Of a DNA stretch of 64,000 nucleotides, positions 41,547-53,765 are shown in pieces. The DNA lies in NCBI GenBank assembly GCA_024867545.1, contig JANFNE010000033.1:588631-652630 (forward strand), written 5' to 3'. The DNA comes from Phytopythium helicoides. Its lineage: Eukaryota > Oomycota > Peronosporomycetes > Pythiales > Pythiaceae. Every line of letters starts with the position of its first letter. The first letter of the stretch is position 1. The position numbers and the translations under genes are program-made. The notes under the pieces are model-generated. The model was not told where the DNA came from and made no database searches. It saw only the letters and a list, made by a program, of their open reading frames with translations.

Positions 41547-42029
41547 ATGAACGGGCTCTTCGTCCTTTTCGCCACCATTGCCACCGTCTTCTCGGCGTTT
41601 GCTGGCGCTGCCGACCCGGTTCTTAGCGTCGATATCGGCTCTACGCCACAGCTAAACGACATCGCTGGAGTTATTAACAAGAACGTGGTGCTCAAGAACA
41701 ACAACGTGGCCGTTGCGTCGAGCCGCGTGGCTGCTGTGAGCGACGACACGATCAAGATCCAGGAAGCTAACGACCTCCCGCCCGGTGTCACGCTCACGGG
41801 AGCTGATGAGCCGATCACGGAGTCAGACAAGGAGATGTTGGGTTTCGTCAACGAGGTGAATGAGGCGGAGATCACTCGAATGCGTCGGGCCATGTTCTGC
41901 TACACCCGAGGCGTGAGCACCATCTGCGGCTGGCGCTACCCGATCAGCTACTGGATCCGGCGTGGCCGCTTTATCCAGGGCGGGTCGTGCAGCTTTGGTC
42001 AAGCGTACGGCAACTACTTCTACTGCTAA
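41547..42029 (+). CDS. Small secreted cysteine-containing protein
   Basis: This 160-residue protein has a clear signal peptide (MNGLFVLFATIATVFSAFAG, cleavage near residue 21). The middle is acidic to neutral without known motifs. The last 45 residues form a compact module with four cysteines (FCYTRG, TICGW, GSCSFG and the final YC), rich in Trp, Tyr and Arg, suggesting two disulfides. No RxLR or LxLFLAK host-targeting motif is present. Secretion and size are those of oomycete apoplastic small secreted proteins, but no function is recognised. The ATG at 41547 is chosen because it starts the signal peptide; the upstream in-frame extension is not hydrophobic. Confidence 0.72.
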   Translation: MNGLFVLFATIATVFSAFAGAADPVLSVDIGSTPQLNDIAGVINKNVVLKNNNVAVASSRVAAVSDDTIKIQEANDLPPGVTLTGADEPITESDKEMLGFVNEVNEAEITRMRRAMFCYTRGVSTICGWRYPISYWIRRGRFIQGGSCSFGQAYGNYFYC

Positions 42030-42242
42030 AGCGTCGAGTTGCGTCATTCACCCTCAAGTCCGGAGGGAGACAAGAGGAAGTCGTCAGGTATGACTGGTCT
42101 GGAAAAGTTATCAGGCCGCCTTGTTGGTTGGTTTGCCGTTTTGATTTAGCATGAATCCCTTTGAGAGAGAGGGAGTATTTCTGGCTTTCTCGTTCGATTT
42201 CGTTGGGTATTTGCTTGCCTGTCCTTAAGCAGAGCAAGGACA

Positions 42243-43648
42243 ATGCCGCCATCACCAACACGGAGAGCGTCGTCGTCGGGTGGGGTACCCAAAGGAACTT
42301 GGTCGTCGGAGGTCAACGCTACTCGTGCGCTCAGTGAGGACGACGAGACTGTAGCGGCAGGGTTGCGAGCATTCACACCAACGCACTCGTTTCGTCGAGA
42401 TCTTCTTGCCTACTGCACGCTTCGCAACATCATTCCACACCCGAGGCTACTGCCACTTCATCCGGATGAAGAAGAGGCACTAGGTGCCGAAGATGGAGGA
42501 AGCAGTGGCAACGTATATGACCTAAGTGATGTTGAGCAGGTGACCATCAAGAATTGGGTTTTAGATGATGCCAATTGTCATGCTCTGTGTTTCTCGCTTC
42601 CGCACGCAACCCGACTCCGATCGCTTAGGTGGGATTTGTGTTTGCTATGAAATGACTTGTGATCTTATCACTCAGTTCCTCTTGTGCAGTTTGTTTAATG
42701 CTGGACTCACACAAGAGCAGCTTACCCTCGTGTGTCGATGCATTTCTACATCGCACATTCAGAGCCTCCAATTGGACTGGAATCCCATCATCTCACCTTT
42801 GGGGAATGTAGGCAGTGACAGCACGCAACCTGAAGAAGGCGGCGACACCATCTTCGCAGAGCTCCTGGGAGAAAACTCTCGACTTGTCTTCTTGTCCCTA
42901 CGAGCGAACGGCATTACTGCTTGTGGAGCATCTGCAATTGCTTCTGCGCTTCGGGGCAACATGACCCTCGAAGCTCTCAATCTGTTTGACAACTGCATTG
43001 GAGATGACGGAGCAATCGCGATCGCACACGCACTACCACACAACACCACGCTGAGGGTTCTCTCTCTAGCCAACAACAATATCGCTGGCCGTGGGTGCGT
43101 CGGATTTATAAACAGTTAAACAGCTAGCATATAACTCACGATAGCACGTGCGTCCACCTGTAGCTTCAAGGCACTTGCAGAATGCGTGACAAAGTACCAG
43201 GCGACTCAAGAGCTGCTGGATATGCTGCATGCTGCCGAAAGTCGCATCCAAGCTCAGGTTTGCTTTCATTTGCATTCCTGAACTTGATAAGTATGTGGCT
43301 TCAGCTTACTTGATGTGCTAACATGTATTGTATGCCAGATCGATCAAGCCAAGAAAGCCAAGAAAAAGCTGGACCGCGCCGCAGCGACTGCAGCGCTCGG
43401 GTCTACCTGTGCTTGAGCACGATGCCGAGAACGACCGTTGGCTCGCTCCAGGAAATGCCACGCTGCAAGAGCTCGTGTTGAGTGGAAATACGGGTGTTGA
43501 CGAATGTGATGTGCGCGACGCTAGTGTGCTTCTTGAATCCCACCGCGAAAAGCTACTTGGACACCTGCGCCGCATCAAACTACAGCGGCTCGCGTTGCTG
43601 GTGACTCCCTACGACCAGCCCCCTCTATCCGACTTCATTTGCGTGTAG
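42243..43648 (+). CDS. Leucine-rich-repeat protein, four exons (one single-base insertion)
   Basis: Exons 42243-42628, 42690-43094, 43164-43257 and 43339-43648 join in phase. Exon 2 contains ribonuclease-inhibitor-type leucine-rich repeats: LVFLSLRANGITACGASAIA, LEALNLFDNCIGDDGAIAIA and LRVLSLANNNIAGRG. Exon 3 and the start of exon 4 form a helical, Lys/Ala-rich stretch (ECVTKYQATQELLDMLHAAE, then IDQAKKAKKKLDRAAATAA). In exon 4 the frame must drop one base in GGG at 43399-43401 to continue into GLPVLEHDAENDRWL and a last LRR-like segment LQELVLSGNTGVDE. LRR arrays of this type are protein-binding scaffolds. Partner and location are unknown; no signal peptide was seen. Confidence 0.72.
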
Positions 43649-43702
43649 AATTCTCATTACAGGTCTATTATTTCTCGCCACTGGTGTTGATCTAGCCTAG
43701 CG

Positions 43703-44454
43703 TTACGATTGCTTGTCGGGCTCTCGATCTTCAGGTCGCTGCAGCGAGATCTTGGCAACCAGGAACGGGAACACGAATTTCGCGGCGACCACCAACACAA
43801 CAACGAGCCATGCGATGAGCGCGAACGACGCTCGAGGAATGGCTCCGAAGACGAGTTCTTCGATCACAATGTCGAACACGCACTCACGGTTTTCGAGGTC
43901 GATGACTCGCGACACACCCTCAACTTGACCCTGTCACCGCCAGCTCGACCGCCAGCATTCCGTCCAAAGCAGTGGCTCGACCATCTGGGACCGCTGATGG
44001 ATCCAACTCAAACTTGGATTCTTTGAGCTCGTCGTTGCCACCGAAGCGAAGCAGCAGCTCTCGTGGCTCGAGCCGCAGCTTGGCTGTGTTGAGCACTCGG
44101 CGGCGAGTCTCAACGACTTCCAGCGGCGGAATCACGCGCAGCACTTGGATGTCAAAGTCGGTGGGGACCGTGGCCGGATACGAGAGCTTTACGTCGTACA
44201 CCACGTCCATCTTGAGGCCCTGGACGCGGTAGAGCTGCGTGGAGCCGCACGGCACGCGCTCATTTCGGCGCAGCTGCTCTGGCTTGAGCGCCACGGGTTC
44301 CGAGCTCCAGCGAACGCCAGGAGACGCAGGACGAGTGCGGGAGCGACACGAGCAGAACGAGGAGGAGCAGGGCGAGGCCAGGGCGATGAGCTGGAGGCCC
44401 AGAGACCGCGGCCGGCGCCGGCATCGCGCGGCGAAGAGCGGCCTCGAGGGCCAT
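43703..44454 (-). CDS. Type I single-span membrane protein (two probable single-base insertions)
   Basis: From 44454 (or Met at 44424) the frame gives a hydrophobic signal GLALLLLVLLVSLPHS. After a one-base shift around 44310-44330 a beta-rich lumenal domain follows (VPCGSTQLYRVQGLKMDVVY... to LRLEPRELLLRFGG). A second one-base shift at CCC 43929-43931 (GGG on this strand) leads to QVEGVSRVIDLENRECVFDI, a single membrane span (FALIAWLVVVLVVAAKFVFP) and a basic cytoplasmic tail. The topology is ER-lumenal or extracellular with a short tail. I do not recognise the family. Both shifts are corrected by dropping one base. Confidence 0.5.
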
Positions 44455-44614
44455 GGCGAGATGGTGCGGTGATACGTCTGCAGTAGGAAGGTTTACCCCG
44501 TTATAGTGATTTGAAGCTGATTATGGGGAGTCTACAAACGACCCCACTACAGTGCCATTGCGGTCAAAACTGTCTTGCTATGCTGTATCCTACAGGTGGA
44601 GCCCTTCAACTGGG

Positions 44615-47600
44615 TCAAGTTTGGAGTTTGGCGCGCAGCACGAGCGCCACGACTCGCGAGTCGATTGATTCGACTGGATTGGAGGCGGGCTTGGTTGGTG
44701 GCGTTGCCGTGGAAGCTGCTGGGGGTGGAGGGGGCTGTCGCCACACGAATCCGCCGCGAAGAGTGCAACTAAGACGGAGCTCGACCCACTGAGAAACTTG
44801 GAGCTCCGGTCGATCGCGAGAAGCTGCGGATGGAAACAATGCAGCTAGTGCGGAGTTGACTCCAGCACTGGCAGCCCCGCTATTCAATTCGGGCTTACGT
44901 GCTGGCGGATGGAATGTTGCAGTTACTTCGATCTGCTGACCAGGTGTCACAGAGCCCTTCATTGGCTCGATCGTAAACAGCTTGGCGTGCGGGTTTTCGC
45001 CATCGATGGTTAGCTCAAAACTGTATGAAGCACCTGTCTTGGTTGGATCAGGCTCGCTCGGAGACCCGCCTGCGATTGGAGGAGGCAGTGTACTCCCGAC
45101 AAAAAAGCGACGAACTTGAGACGAATCGAGACTACCGCCGTCGAGCGTGATGGTGATGGTAGTAGGGCGCCTTCGCGAGTGCCACAAGCGGAGATATCAA
45201 CAACGGCGTAACTGAAGATGCTGCAGGCGATGCACTCGCCTTCATGAGAGATGCAAGTGAAATATTTGGAGGAATATCGAGCAAGTCTTCAATCGCAGGG
45301 AATACCGTCGGAGATGTAAATTGCACTGTAGTCGCAGCTATCCCCTCAGAGCTTTCCGGTGATGAAGGAGATGGAGGAGCAAACACATAGAGCTGGTTCT
45401 CCCAACACCGTCCGGATAATGTGAGCAGGTGGCACTCGCTTTCATTCGGAACTCGAACGCGAAATCGCTGGTTATAATGCTCTGGTCGTGAGTGATCAGG
45501 GTGAAATGCGGCCTTGACTGACAACGAGCCTCGAGCGGGGATAACACCCTCGCTAGGAGAGAACGAGAACACTGGAAGCCCTGACACTGAGGATGTGCTC
45601 AACTCTCGCTTTGATTCGAGTCCACCCGCGTGTTCATGCCATGGAACGATATCGAAGTTGAGTGGGAAGCCGCTAGTGTTCGTCAGAGTAAGGTCCAAGA
45701 TGCTACGGCTTCGAGCGAGTACGTCCATAAAATCAAGCTTCCCGCCGTGAGGGTCAATGATAAGACATGGATTAACGCCGAGCCCTCGCAATGGAATCCG
45801 AAAGACGGGGCACTTCGCAGGCACATCAACGTCGACCAGCTCAAGTGTGTCTTCAAACAACACAGGGGACCGCGGAGCAAACTCAATGAACAGGTTGAGC
45901 GTGCCACCACCACACCTGATTGCTCGTCTCGTACTGTTAATGACCCGGAAGGCGCCAACGGCGTGAAGAGCTTGTCCGCGAAGTTGTATGTCGCGAGCCC
46001 CGTTATTAGTAAGCGAAAGAGTCAGCTGAGTAGTTTGACCGAGCGCCACCTGGCCAAAGTCAAGCTTCTCAGCGCTCAGGTGCACTTGAGGAAAGCCTAA
46101 CACTGTGGACTGCAAGGTTAGCGATTGGAGTGGAAGGCTTACTTCATTGCCTCCTTCTCGAGGCGTCTTCTTGCCGCTTTTGATTGGATCTATGCGTCGA
46201 AAACACAAAACCGTCCAAGTAATGTGGCAACTCCGTGGTTCATCCAAGATACCTTCTCTCCACACAGTTGGTTCCTCTTGCGAAAGTCGAGATGTTGAGC
46301 TTTGGGACATATCCCTAACGATAGACAGTCTCGATTCGGGCAAAGGTGGAACAGCATCAAATCTACTCTTGCTCACGCGTACGCTAGGTTCATCAACTGT
46401 GCCTGATGGCGAAGGAGAGAGGATAGCTGTGGGTTCACACCGACCAGCACCTGACTCGTCGCCAACGATTTCATCCGTCATTGAGAAGTTAGCTTTCTCA
46501 CTGGTCTGAGAAAATGGACGGTCCATCAAGTCAAATACTTCCTCGCGCGCAAAGAATTCGAACTCAAATCGCACACTTTGCTTCGGTCCCAATGTCGTGA
46601 CTTGCGGTGTAACCCTCAGCAATACTGAACCCGAATCTGCTTTTCCAGATGCTTCTTCTGGAAGTCGCAGCTCCATTTGGATCCAACGATCGGACACATT
46701 TGTGCACATTACGCTTGCGAGCTGTGTCTGCCCAAGTTGTGTCGCACCCATGAAAACAGTCGTCTTGGAGAAAACCAGAGGCGATGCAACACCCATTCCG
46801 GAGCACACGATCGGGTAAGTTCGGTTGAATGTTGACGATCGGAGCACTAACAGTGGAGTTGGCGGCGGTGGCGGAATTGTGGGCTTCACCATACCAGTCG
46901 TGGTCGTTTTGATAATTACTGGCGCAGCTCTAGTGGCTGAGGCGAGAGGTAATGCTCCGATGGGCTGATAGATCACACTGAATCTTCGTGATTCAAGTGG
47001 ATGCAGCACAATTCCAGGCACCAATGATTTCGCCGCCATCAGCACACCCTTCAGCGTCACGGCAATCGTTAGTGACCATAACCTCAGGAGGGCAAACGGT
47101 AGCCGCTATTCGCTGAGGCACGCGAGCTTGGTTGGTGATCGTAAGAATCCTTGTAACACTATGCCCGACACAACAGTCGCCAAATGCGATCACTTCGGGA
47201 TCAAGCTCGATCTTTGAAGCTGTTATCCGAGAGACAAGAATCACATATACTGGAACACGCTGATCAGGGACGAGCACACGAATGGGAACAGCCAAAATAC
47301 CTAGCTTTCGTGATCCAAGGCCCTTGCGTTCGATACGTTCCCACATATCCGGTCGAGGTCGGAACTTAATTTGAACCTCTAAAAATGAGGCTAGTGGTTT
47401 TGGTTTGCGCTTTCGTGTGATCTTAGCTGCTTGGACATATGCTTCGTTTGGGTGAAACTCGATGACATCTGCTAGCGCCTTTGGTGGATTGAGTTGCATT
47501 TTGAGCGCTACCTTTCCCCTATTCCCAACCTGCAGCAGTGCGCGATAGAGCTTCTGGTACGCACAACACTCGATGTTGATCAAGTCGTGAGCAACAAAGA

Positions 47601-50053
47601 TGGGCACTTCCGTCGATTCTGCGCTTACAGTAACTACTGTCGATGAGAGAAGCTCTTCATGATAGCTTTCAGTGTTAGCCGAAGGATCAGCTTCAGAATC
47701 TTCTTCATGAACTTTTGAGTCGACATTGACTCTCTCAAGAAAGAAATCAAACCGAAAGTTTTGATCATCAAGTTTCATTGGCGTAGAGGGTGAGAATGTG
47801 AAGGTCACAGGGATGGTAGAGTATGGTGGAACTAGACCATTCGATTTGAATGTAATAGGCGTGTCGAATCCCGCCGGCTCAAAGCGGGTCATTGACTGTG
47901 CACGCTGAACAAAGCGCAACTCTTCTTCTGACAACTCGCTCGTACTTTCGCTGAGATCTTGCGCAACCTTATTCTGCTGCAGCAAAGATGTAGTTTCAGT
48001 TGGTAAGCCTACTGTATCCTCATTAGCATCCAACGAGATGTTGTTTCTGGAAGGTGAATATCACCATCGGATGCCTCCTGAGGGTTCTCTTCTGTTGAAG
48101 ACGTGGGTTCCATCATGACCCCATTCGTTGTTTTTGTTTCTAACGCTCCAAGTATAGGAATAGTTTCGGTAGCTTGAATTTCGCCTTTACTTTGATCTGC
48201 TTGGGTATCGCTGCTGGACGCTTGTCCATCATGGCTGGTATCATTTAGAGGTGCACTTGCAATCCGTTCAACGCGAAACTTAAATGAGAGTGCACCTTTG
48301 TTCTCTAGCCTCAGTGCGATCGATCGGGTATCCCCAGCTACGACGTCGGAGAAGCGAATTGTCGATGCACTGAGTATCGGAACAGCCTTTTTGCATGTGC
48401 ACTTGACTGGAACCTTTGTTACTCCGGTTGGTGCAGCAACAGGCAACCACGTCTCGATGTCTTCTTGCCTATCACCCGTAAAAGCAATTGTGACAGTACA
48501 AGTCATACCCGCGGACATGCGTCCTGGACGCTCATATCGAATCTCAAAGAGCTCGCTCATGTGCTCAATCTCGAGTAACTTGAACTGATTGAAGGTGTTC
48601 GACACATTGGTGAGAGTGCACGTAAGTGTCATCGGTTTACCAACATCAAAATCTTTGAACCAGAGTGACGGAGGATCAGCACGGAAAGCGTCGCCTACAA
48701 ATTCACGGCCCCATACAATTTGCTTGTTTGAGAATACGCCCTCTCGCTGCCGGTTTCTTGCATCCGCCAGCATTTTCTCCTCAAGGACACTTCGTGTTCG
48801 CGTCCTCTTTTGTAGGGATGACAGAGCTGTTGTGTCTGGTGACTGCTGCCGCTGATTTGAGGACGTGGTTGTTTTTGAGTAGCTCCCAATTGGCGGAAGC
48901 TTAATTGGTACATTATCTCCACCAGGTGACTGACTCAACAGCGAGTGATTCAGGCTCTGAAGCTCTTCACCCGGCCGGTGTGTATTTTGATACGAGAGTG
49001 GTTGAGATTTCACCGACGGCAATGCCCGCCCTTCGCGTTCGGTCTCGTCTGTATCAATGCCCGGCATCACGCCTCTCTTTTGTCGTGGAAGTAGCATTGG
49101 TGACGGTCCCAGTGCTGTGATGGAGCGCATTCTTTTCGCGCACCTTTTTCAATCATTTGCTTCCGCTGCGCAACACTGTGCACGAGATTCCTTCCAAGAC
49201 CAAAGCTATTGTCTTTCAATGGTGTTTCTTGCGAGGGGTATATGCGCACGGCCTTCCCGGTTGGATCAAGTGTTTCTTTGCCTGTACGAGATACGATATA
49301 TGCCTGCACGCGCTCTTCTGCTGCTGCGCGGCCCATCTCGCGCTGGTATTTCTTTTCGTATGCTCTATTTTCTGCAGCGAGTTTCTCCTGTCGCTGTTGC
49401 TGCACGCGTTCAAAATCTAGATTCTCTAAGACCTTGGTCTGCTTATCGCGAATGTTTCGCTCGATTGCTGTACGTTCTTGTTGTGCTTTTTGCGTGACTT
49501 CACGTCGACGGGTTACCTCGTACGGGTTCAATCCTTGACTCAGAAGCGTCTCGTGGGCTCGGGCATCTTGCTCCACTAGTAGTTCTGCACGCCGCCGCCG
49601 TACGGCGTTGTGAGCTTCGATCCGTGATGATGAAGCATCGAGACTGTGTTTGAGTGATAAAACGGCTTCAATCCGACCGCTTCGCTTGTCTGCACTCATA
49701 TCGATCATGTCGCGGAGATACCGGCGATCTGAAACATAGGATTCATGGAGTCTGGCTTGCACTGGAGAGCGCGGCGGACCAGGAGGCGACGGTGTATATC
49801 GTGAGGAAGACGACTGCGAGCTCTGTTGATGCGCTGAAGCGTAATTTGCAGTCGCATCAGCGCCACTCAGAGGTTGTGTTTGCTGCGCTTCCACTTCCTC
49901 ATTCGTCTCTGCATGAGCTGCGCTTGCTCCTGTGTCACCTCTACTCTCCATGACTTTCTTGTCAACTTCACGCGGCCTCACTTGAGCAGAGCAGTGACCG
50001 TGGCTGTTTCTTCCAGAGCGAAACGGGCGCCTCGTTTTATATTTGGGCACCAT
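44615..50053 (-). CDS. Long ASH-domain (Hydin/CFAP-like) flagellar protein, four frame breaks
   Basis: Five consecutive minus-strand open segments (50053-49136, 49130-48040, 48033-47067, 47060-45167, 45165-44615) form one coding region of about 1800 codons. The first 300 residues are a charged coiled coil (NPYEVTRRREVTQKAQQERT..., ending in DPTGKAVRIYPSQ). The rest is a series of ASH/MSP-like immunoglobulin folds of the kind seen in Hydin and other ciliary central-pair proteins, e.g. LDFGQVALGQTTQLTLSLTN and FSPSEGVIPARGSLSVKAAF. CFAP74 is a possible family. Breaks lie at TTTT 49133-49136, about 48035-48048, about 47067 and GGG 45165-45167; each is fixed by adding or removing one base. Membership in the zoospore axoneme is inference from the domain type. 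A Met at 49951 is an alternative start. Confidence 0.7.
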
Positions 50054-50445
50054 GCGACCAAAACCACAACAAAGAGACTGTGATTTCTTTCATGGCATAC
50101 AAGATCACAGTTTGACGAGTGAGCACCAGGAGCCAAGCCTGGACCTCAACCAAAGCTGCTTTCGAGGACAGTTATGAAAGACACAAGACAGGAACAACAT
50201 TTCGTGTCAGATCCATACTTCACATTATATAGTAAGAAGCAGCATTAGAGCACAGTCATCACGCATACAAAAGCATTGGCGACACAGAGAACGCGCGGCG
50301 ACGCTCCATCCTTCGCTCAAGGAGCATAGGTCTCGAAGGTGGAGCTTGAGAAAGTATCTTGCGAGAAAGGAAGTGCTCGAAAACGCACCGGGAACCATGA
50401 TGCCCACCCTGGGGGACAAAAGAGCAATCGATGGGTTGCGGCTCC
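50054..50445. other. Intergenic region between the ASH-domain gene and the C2H2 gene
   Basis: About 390 bp with no recognisable gene. The 5' flank of the ASH-domain gene and the 3' flank of the zinc-finger gene meet here. Confidence 0.35.
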
Positions 50446-52715
50446 TCAGATGAGGTCGTCGTTCTGTCCTAGCAAATGGGACTGAGCCCTCGAGTCCACC
50501 ATGGCAAACTCGGTCGCATCGCTCATCAAGATATCACCAAAGTAACGCGTAGGCGTGCCTTCTGAGTGCGACGATGGGGTCTGAATGCATTATTCAGCAA
50601 GAGGAACACGAGATCAGACGAGCTCATTCGAGTAACAAACCATCGGAACGGTTCATGCACTTACCCCGAAATAATAATTAGCGGCCGCTGAATCAGTTCC
50701 TTTGATGAGCCCCAGTCTGCCCCACTGGTGGGGTCCCGTTCCGTCGGATCCTGCATGTTATCGGAGTGTCTGCTTTCGAGCGCAGAACCAAATGGATCTC
50801 CTTTGTCCCACAGGGCTTGCTGGTGATTGTGCTGCTGTGAAAGCGATTCTTCATGATCTGGCTCGTTCAAAAGGATTGCCGCATCACTCCAGCACGCTTC
50901 GCTCTCGATGTTGAGTTTTTGGACCTTTGTCGATATCCCTTGAAGAGGTGTTCCTGGATCTTTGCTGCTGGCATCAGTCGTGTGAAAGGTCTGAATGGGG
51001 GCGAGTGCGTCAATGTTGGCAAAATCCATGGCTGCGTTATCGGAGTAGCTGTTCATATGTGAGAGGTTGTGGCTGTCGTTCTCAATCGGCGCATCGTAAG
51101 GCTGGAGAGTAAAAGCGTCAGAGATATCTCCAAACGCACCAACATGAGGAGGAACAAGCTCCAGATTGGACGCGTGGTTTCCCACTTTGCCCTCGGAGAT
51201 GAGAGCATCCGGAACTCCAAACAGACAACCGGGTCCTCCACGGATGCCGGTCGCTCCAACATTTACTTTGTCAACGTTGTGCTGGAAACTTAGTTGGTCT
51301 GTGAAAGGTTTGCGCTTCATAGCGCGCGTTAACTCGACGCTGGGGATGCCCTCCGCAATCTTGAAGCACTCGAGACCCGCAGGAAGCATCTCTTGGTCCT
51401 CCATATTCGTGAAAGCCGGCGAGTTGAATGGCACAACCGGCGCAGATCGGGGCGCACGTGGCACATCAATCGGCTGTCCATCGCTGCCCAGCTCGTTGGA
51501 ATCGCAATCCGCCAGGACCGACAAAATGTCACTGTCGATAGCTTGCTCTTCCATCGTCACAGGGTCCGAAACTGACCACGAGGATCGAAATGCTTGGGCG
51601 TCAGAAATCTCGATTGGAGCGATCGATTCGTGCGTGCTTGCAGTGCTGTCACTAACGCTTCGGTCGCTTCGCGGCGGCTGAATGATATCTGCCGCTGGAA
51701 AGCCTGGAAGCCCAGTGAGTGACTCTGACTTGGATCTCGCCTTGGCACGACGGGCAGTTGTGGACTTTGGTCGCGGCGTGCTAGACCCTCGCGTCTTGCG
51801 CTGGCTCGGAGTTCGGGTTGAGCTGGGGGCCGCGCGTTGGGATTGGGCTGGCAACGGAGCTGTAGATCCGATGCAGAACGGCCTTTTGTCAACTCGACGC
51901 ATGCTTTGAGCCTCACGCGCGATTGGGTACTCACCGGAGATCGAAATCGGCATCGAGTTGGAGCGAGAACGCAGATTGCGGTGCCCACCCATCGCTGCGT
52001 CCTCGCTCGCAGCACGCATGATCCGTAGAGTGGACGACGCGTTTCGGATCTCGCCGAGCGCGTCCGGGGCGAGGGGTGGCATGGGGCTAGCTGCGTGCGC
52101 TGGCGATCCGACCTGAAAGGGCGATCCGGGCAGCACTTGGCGGCACGATCGTCAGTGTGTGCCATGAATCATGGTACTGTGAAGGCCGTGCTCACCTCCC
52201 ATCGTCGCGGGTCGTATGTTGACCGCGCGCACGGCGGGCGCCGCCGGACGGTGGCAGCGTGGCCCCACCTTTGAGCGACCCCGAGGCCGGTCGCGGGAGG
52301 AACATGGCCGACAGCTTGTAGAGTGGACAGCACGCCAGCATTAGCGACATAGTGAGCGACTAGATGGAGGAATAGAGCCCATTAACTCTCTGGGACCGCA
52401 CGCCAGGGCACACCTGCTCCGCACCTGGGCCTTGCGCGCCGCCGCGAGCGCCTCCTTGGCCGACTGCGGGTGCTTGAGCCGCTGGTGCTGCGTGAGCGAT
52501 CCCTCGGACCCGTACGCCTGGCCCGCGCACGCCCGTCAGCGCCTCCGTCCTTTCTCCACGGCACCCCGAACGCAGCGCGCCGCACCTTGGAGCAGCCGGG
52601 GTAGTTGCACGCGAACTTGCGGTCGATCTGCGCGGCCGTGCGCCGCCGGCGCTTCTTGCCGGCGCTCCCCGCGGCCTGCGCCGCCTGCTCGCCGCGCCGC
52701 TCGCCTGTCCATGCG
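50446..52715 (-). CDS. C2H2 zinc-finger transcription factor, at least five exons
   Basis: The exons supported are about 52715-52586, 52517-52425, 52359-52269, 52135-50665 and 50580-50446. The first two join to one C2H2 finger, FACNYPGCSK then AYGSEGSLTQHQRLKHP, split by a 68-bp intron. A run of Lys/Arg (KKRRRR) lies just before it and fits a nuclear signal. Exon 3 joins exon 4 in phase across a 133-bp intron with an ACTGAC branch site. Exon 4 encodes about 490 residues of Ser/Pro-rich then acidic sequence, as in activation domains. The last exon ends GDILMSDATEFAMVDSR...NDDLI. Its join to exon 4 is one base out of phase at the GGGG|TAAG donor (50664-50667), so either a base is missing or another donor is used. 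The start codon is not settled: no ATG was found close upstream in frame. Confidence 0.65.
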
Positions 52716-53765
52716 CGTGCTGGCCGCGGGAAGATCCGGAGTGCGGGGAGGGGAAGGAAGGAGACGGCTCGTCTTCTTGTTCGGCGGCGGGGGAAACTCG
52801 CTCTGACCGCGGAAACCGAAGATCGTGTGGGTCGCAGCGGCCCGCGGCGTTTCTCACGCTCGTGGGGGCGCGACAGACGGCGGCGCGCCCGTGCAAGATC
52901 GCTCACTGGCGTTGAGTATGCCGCGCTGGCGTGCCGCCGCCTTCTTTTCTTCGCGAGGATGTACTGTTGCACGCCGAGCGCGCCCCCGACTCTCGCGCAT
53001 GCCGTGCACGCACGACCGGATGTGAAGCCTCGAGCGCTGCGAGCGTGGGCTAATTGCTACAGTATGTATGTGGGGAGGGGAGCCCCACCGCCTGGCAGCG
53101 CCGCATTGTCGAGGCCGCCGCGCTCCGAGCGCCGCGCGATCACACCAATGCGCCGCCGCTGACTACGTACGGGGTTGACTTCAAGCGAGCGTCGCGTGCA
53201 TAGAGCGGCCCGCGGGGCGAATCACTTGCGCTCAGTATACCTCGCGACCGCAGCTTCAACTTTGAAGGCTGACAGCAGTGTGGCCCACACCAGCATTTCG
53301 TTCGCGTGGTGATCCCCATGTTGCCTTCCATTGCCTCCGCTGATGAACGCCGGCGGGGCGGAACTTTCCGGAGGCGGTGGCTCGCCTCGCGATTCGCACT
53401 TGCGTCGGACGATCGCGACCGTCAGACGTGCTGCTACAGTCGCAACGCGGAGCCAGGAGAGCCCCCTCGAGGCTGGTTTGACGCTGAATGGGAGAAGCTC
53501 GCGGGGATGCGCGCGTGCAAATCGCCGACCGAGTCATCCTCTGGTCCGTCCGCATCGCATCTCATTCACTCACGTCGGCACCTGGGCGCACCGAGGAGGA
53601 GGAGCTCACTCGGCGTTTTCTTCTTCGCTGCCGACGGCCGCGCCTGTCCGCTCTCGACAGTGGCCGACTCTCCAAGCAGCCTCCAAGGGAAGGAAGGGAA
53701 GGAAGGGAAGGGCTCCCGAGCGGTTGAAGAGCCCGAGCCTCGAAGTGCTACCGACCGGCGGCTGG
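52716..53765. other. GC-rich region upstream of the zinc-finger gene
   Basis: Overlapping open frames exist on both strands, but they are Arg/Ala/Ser-rich in every frame, as expected of GC-rich non-coding DNA. The first exon and promoter of the C2H2 gene may lie here. No supported gene. Confidence 0.35.
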
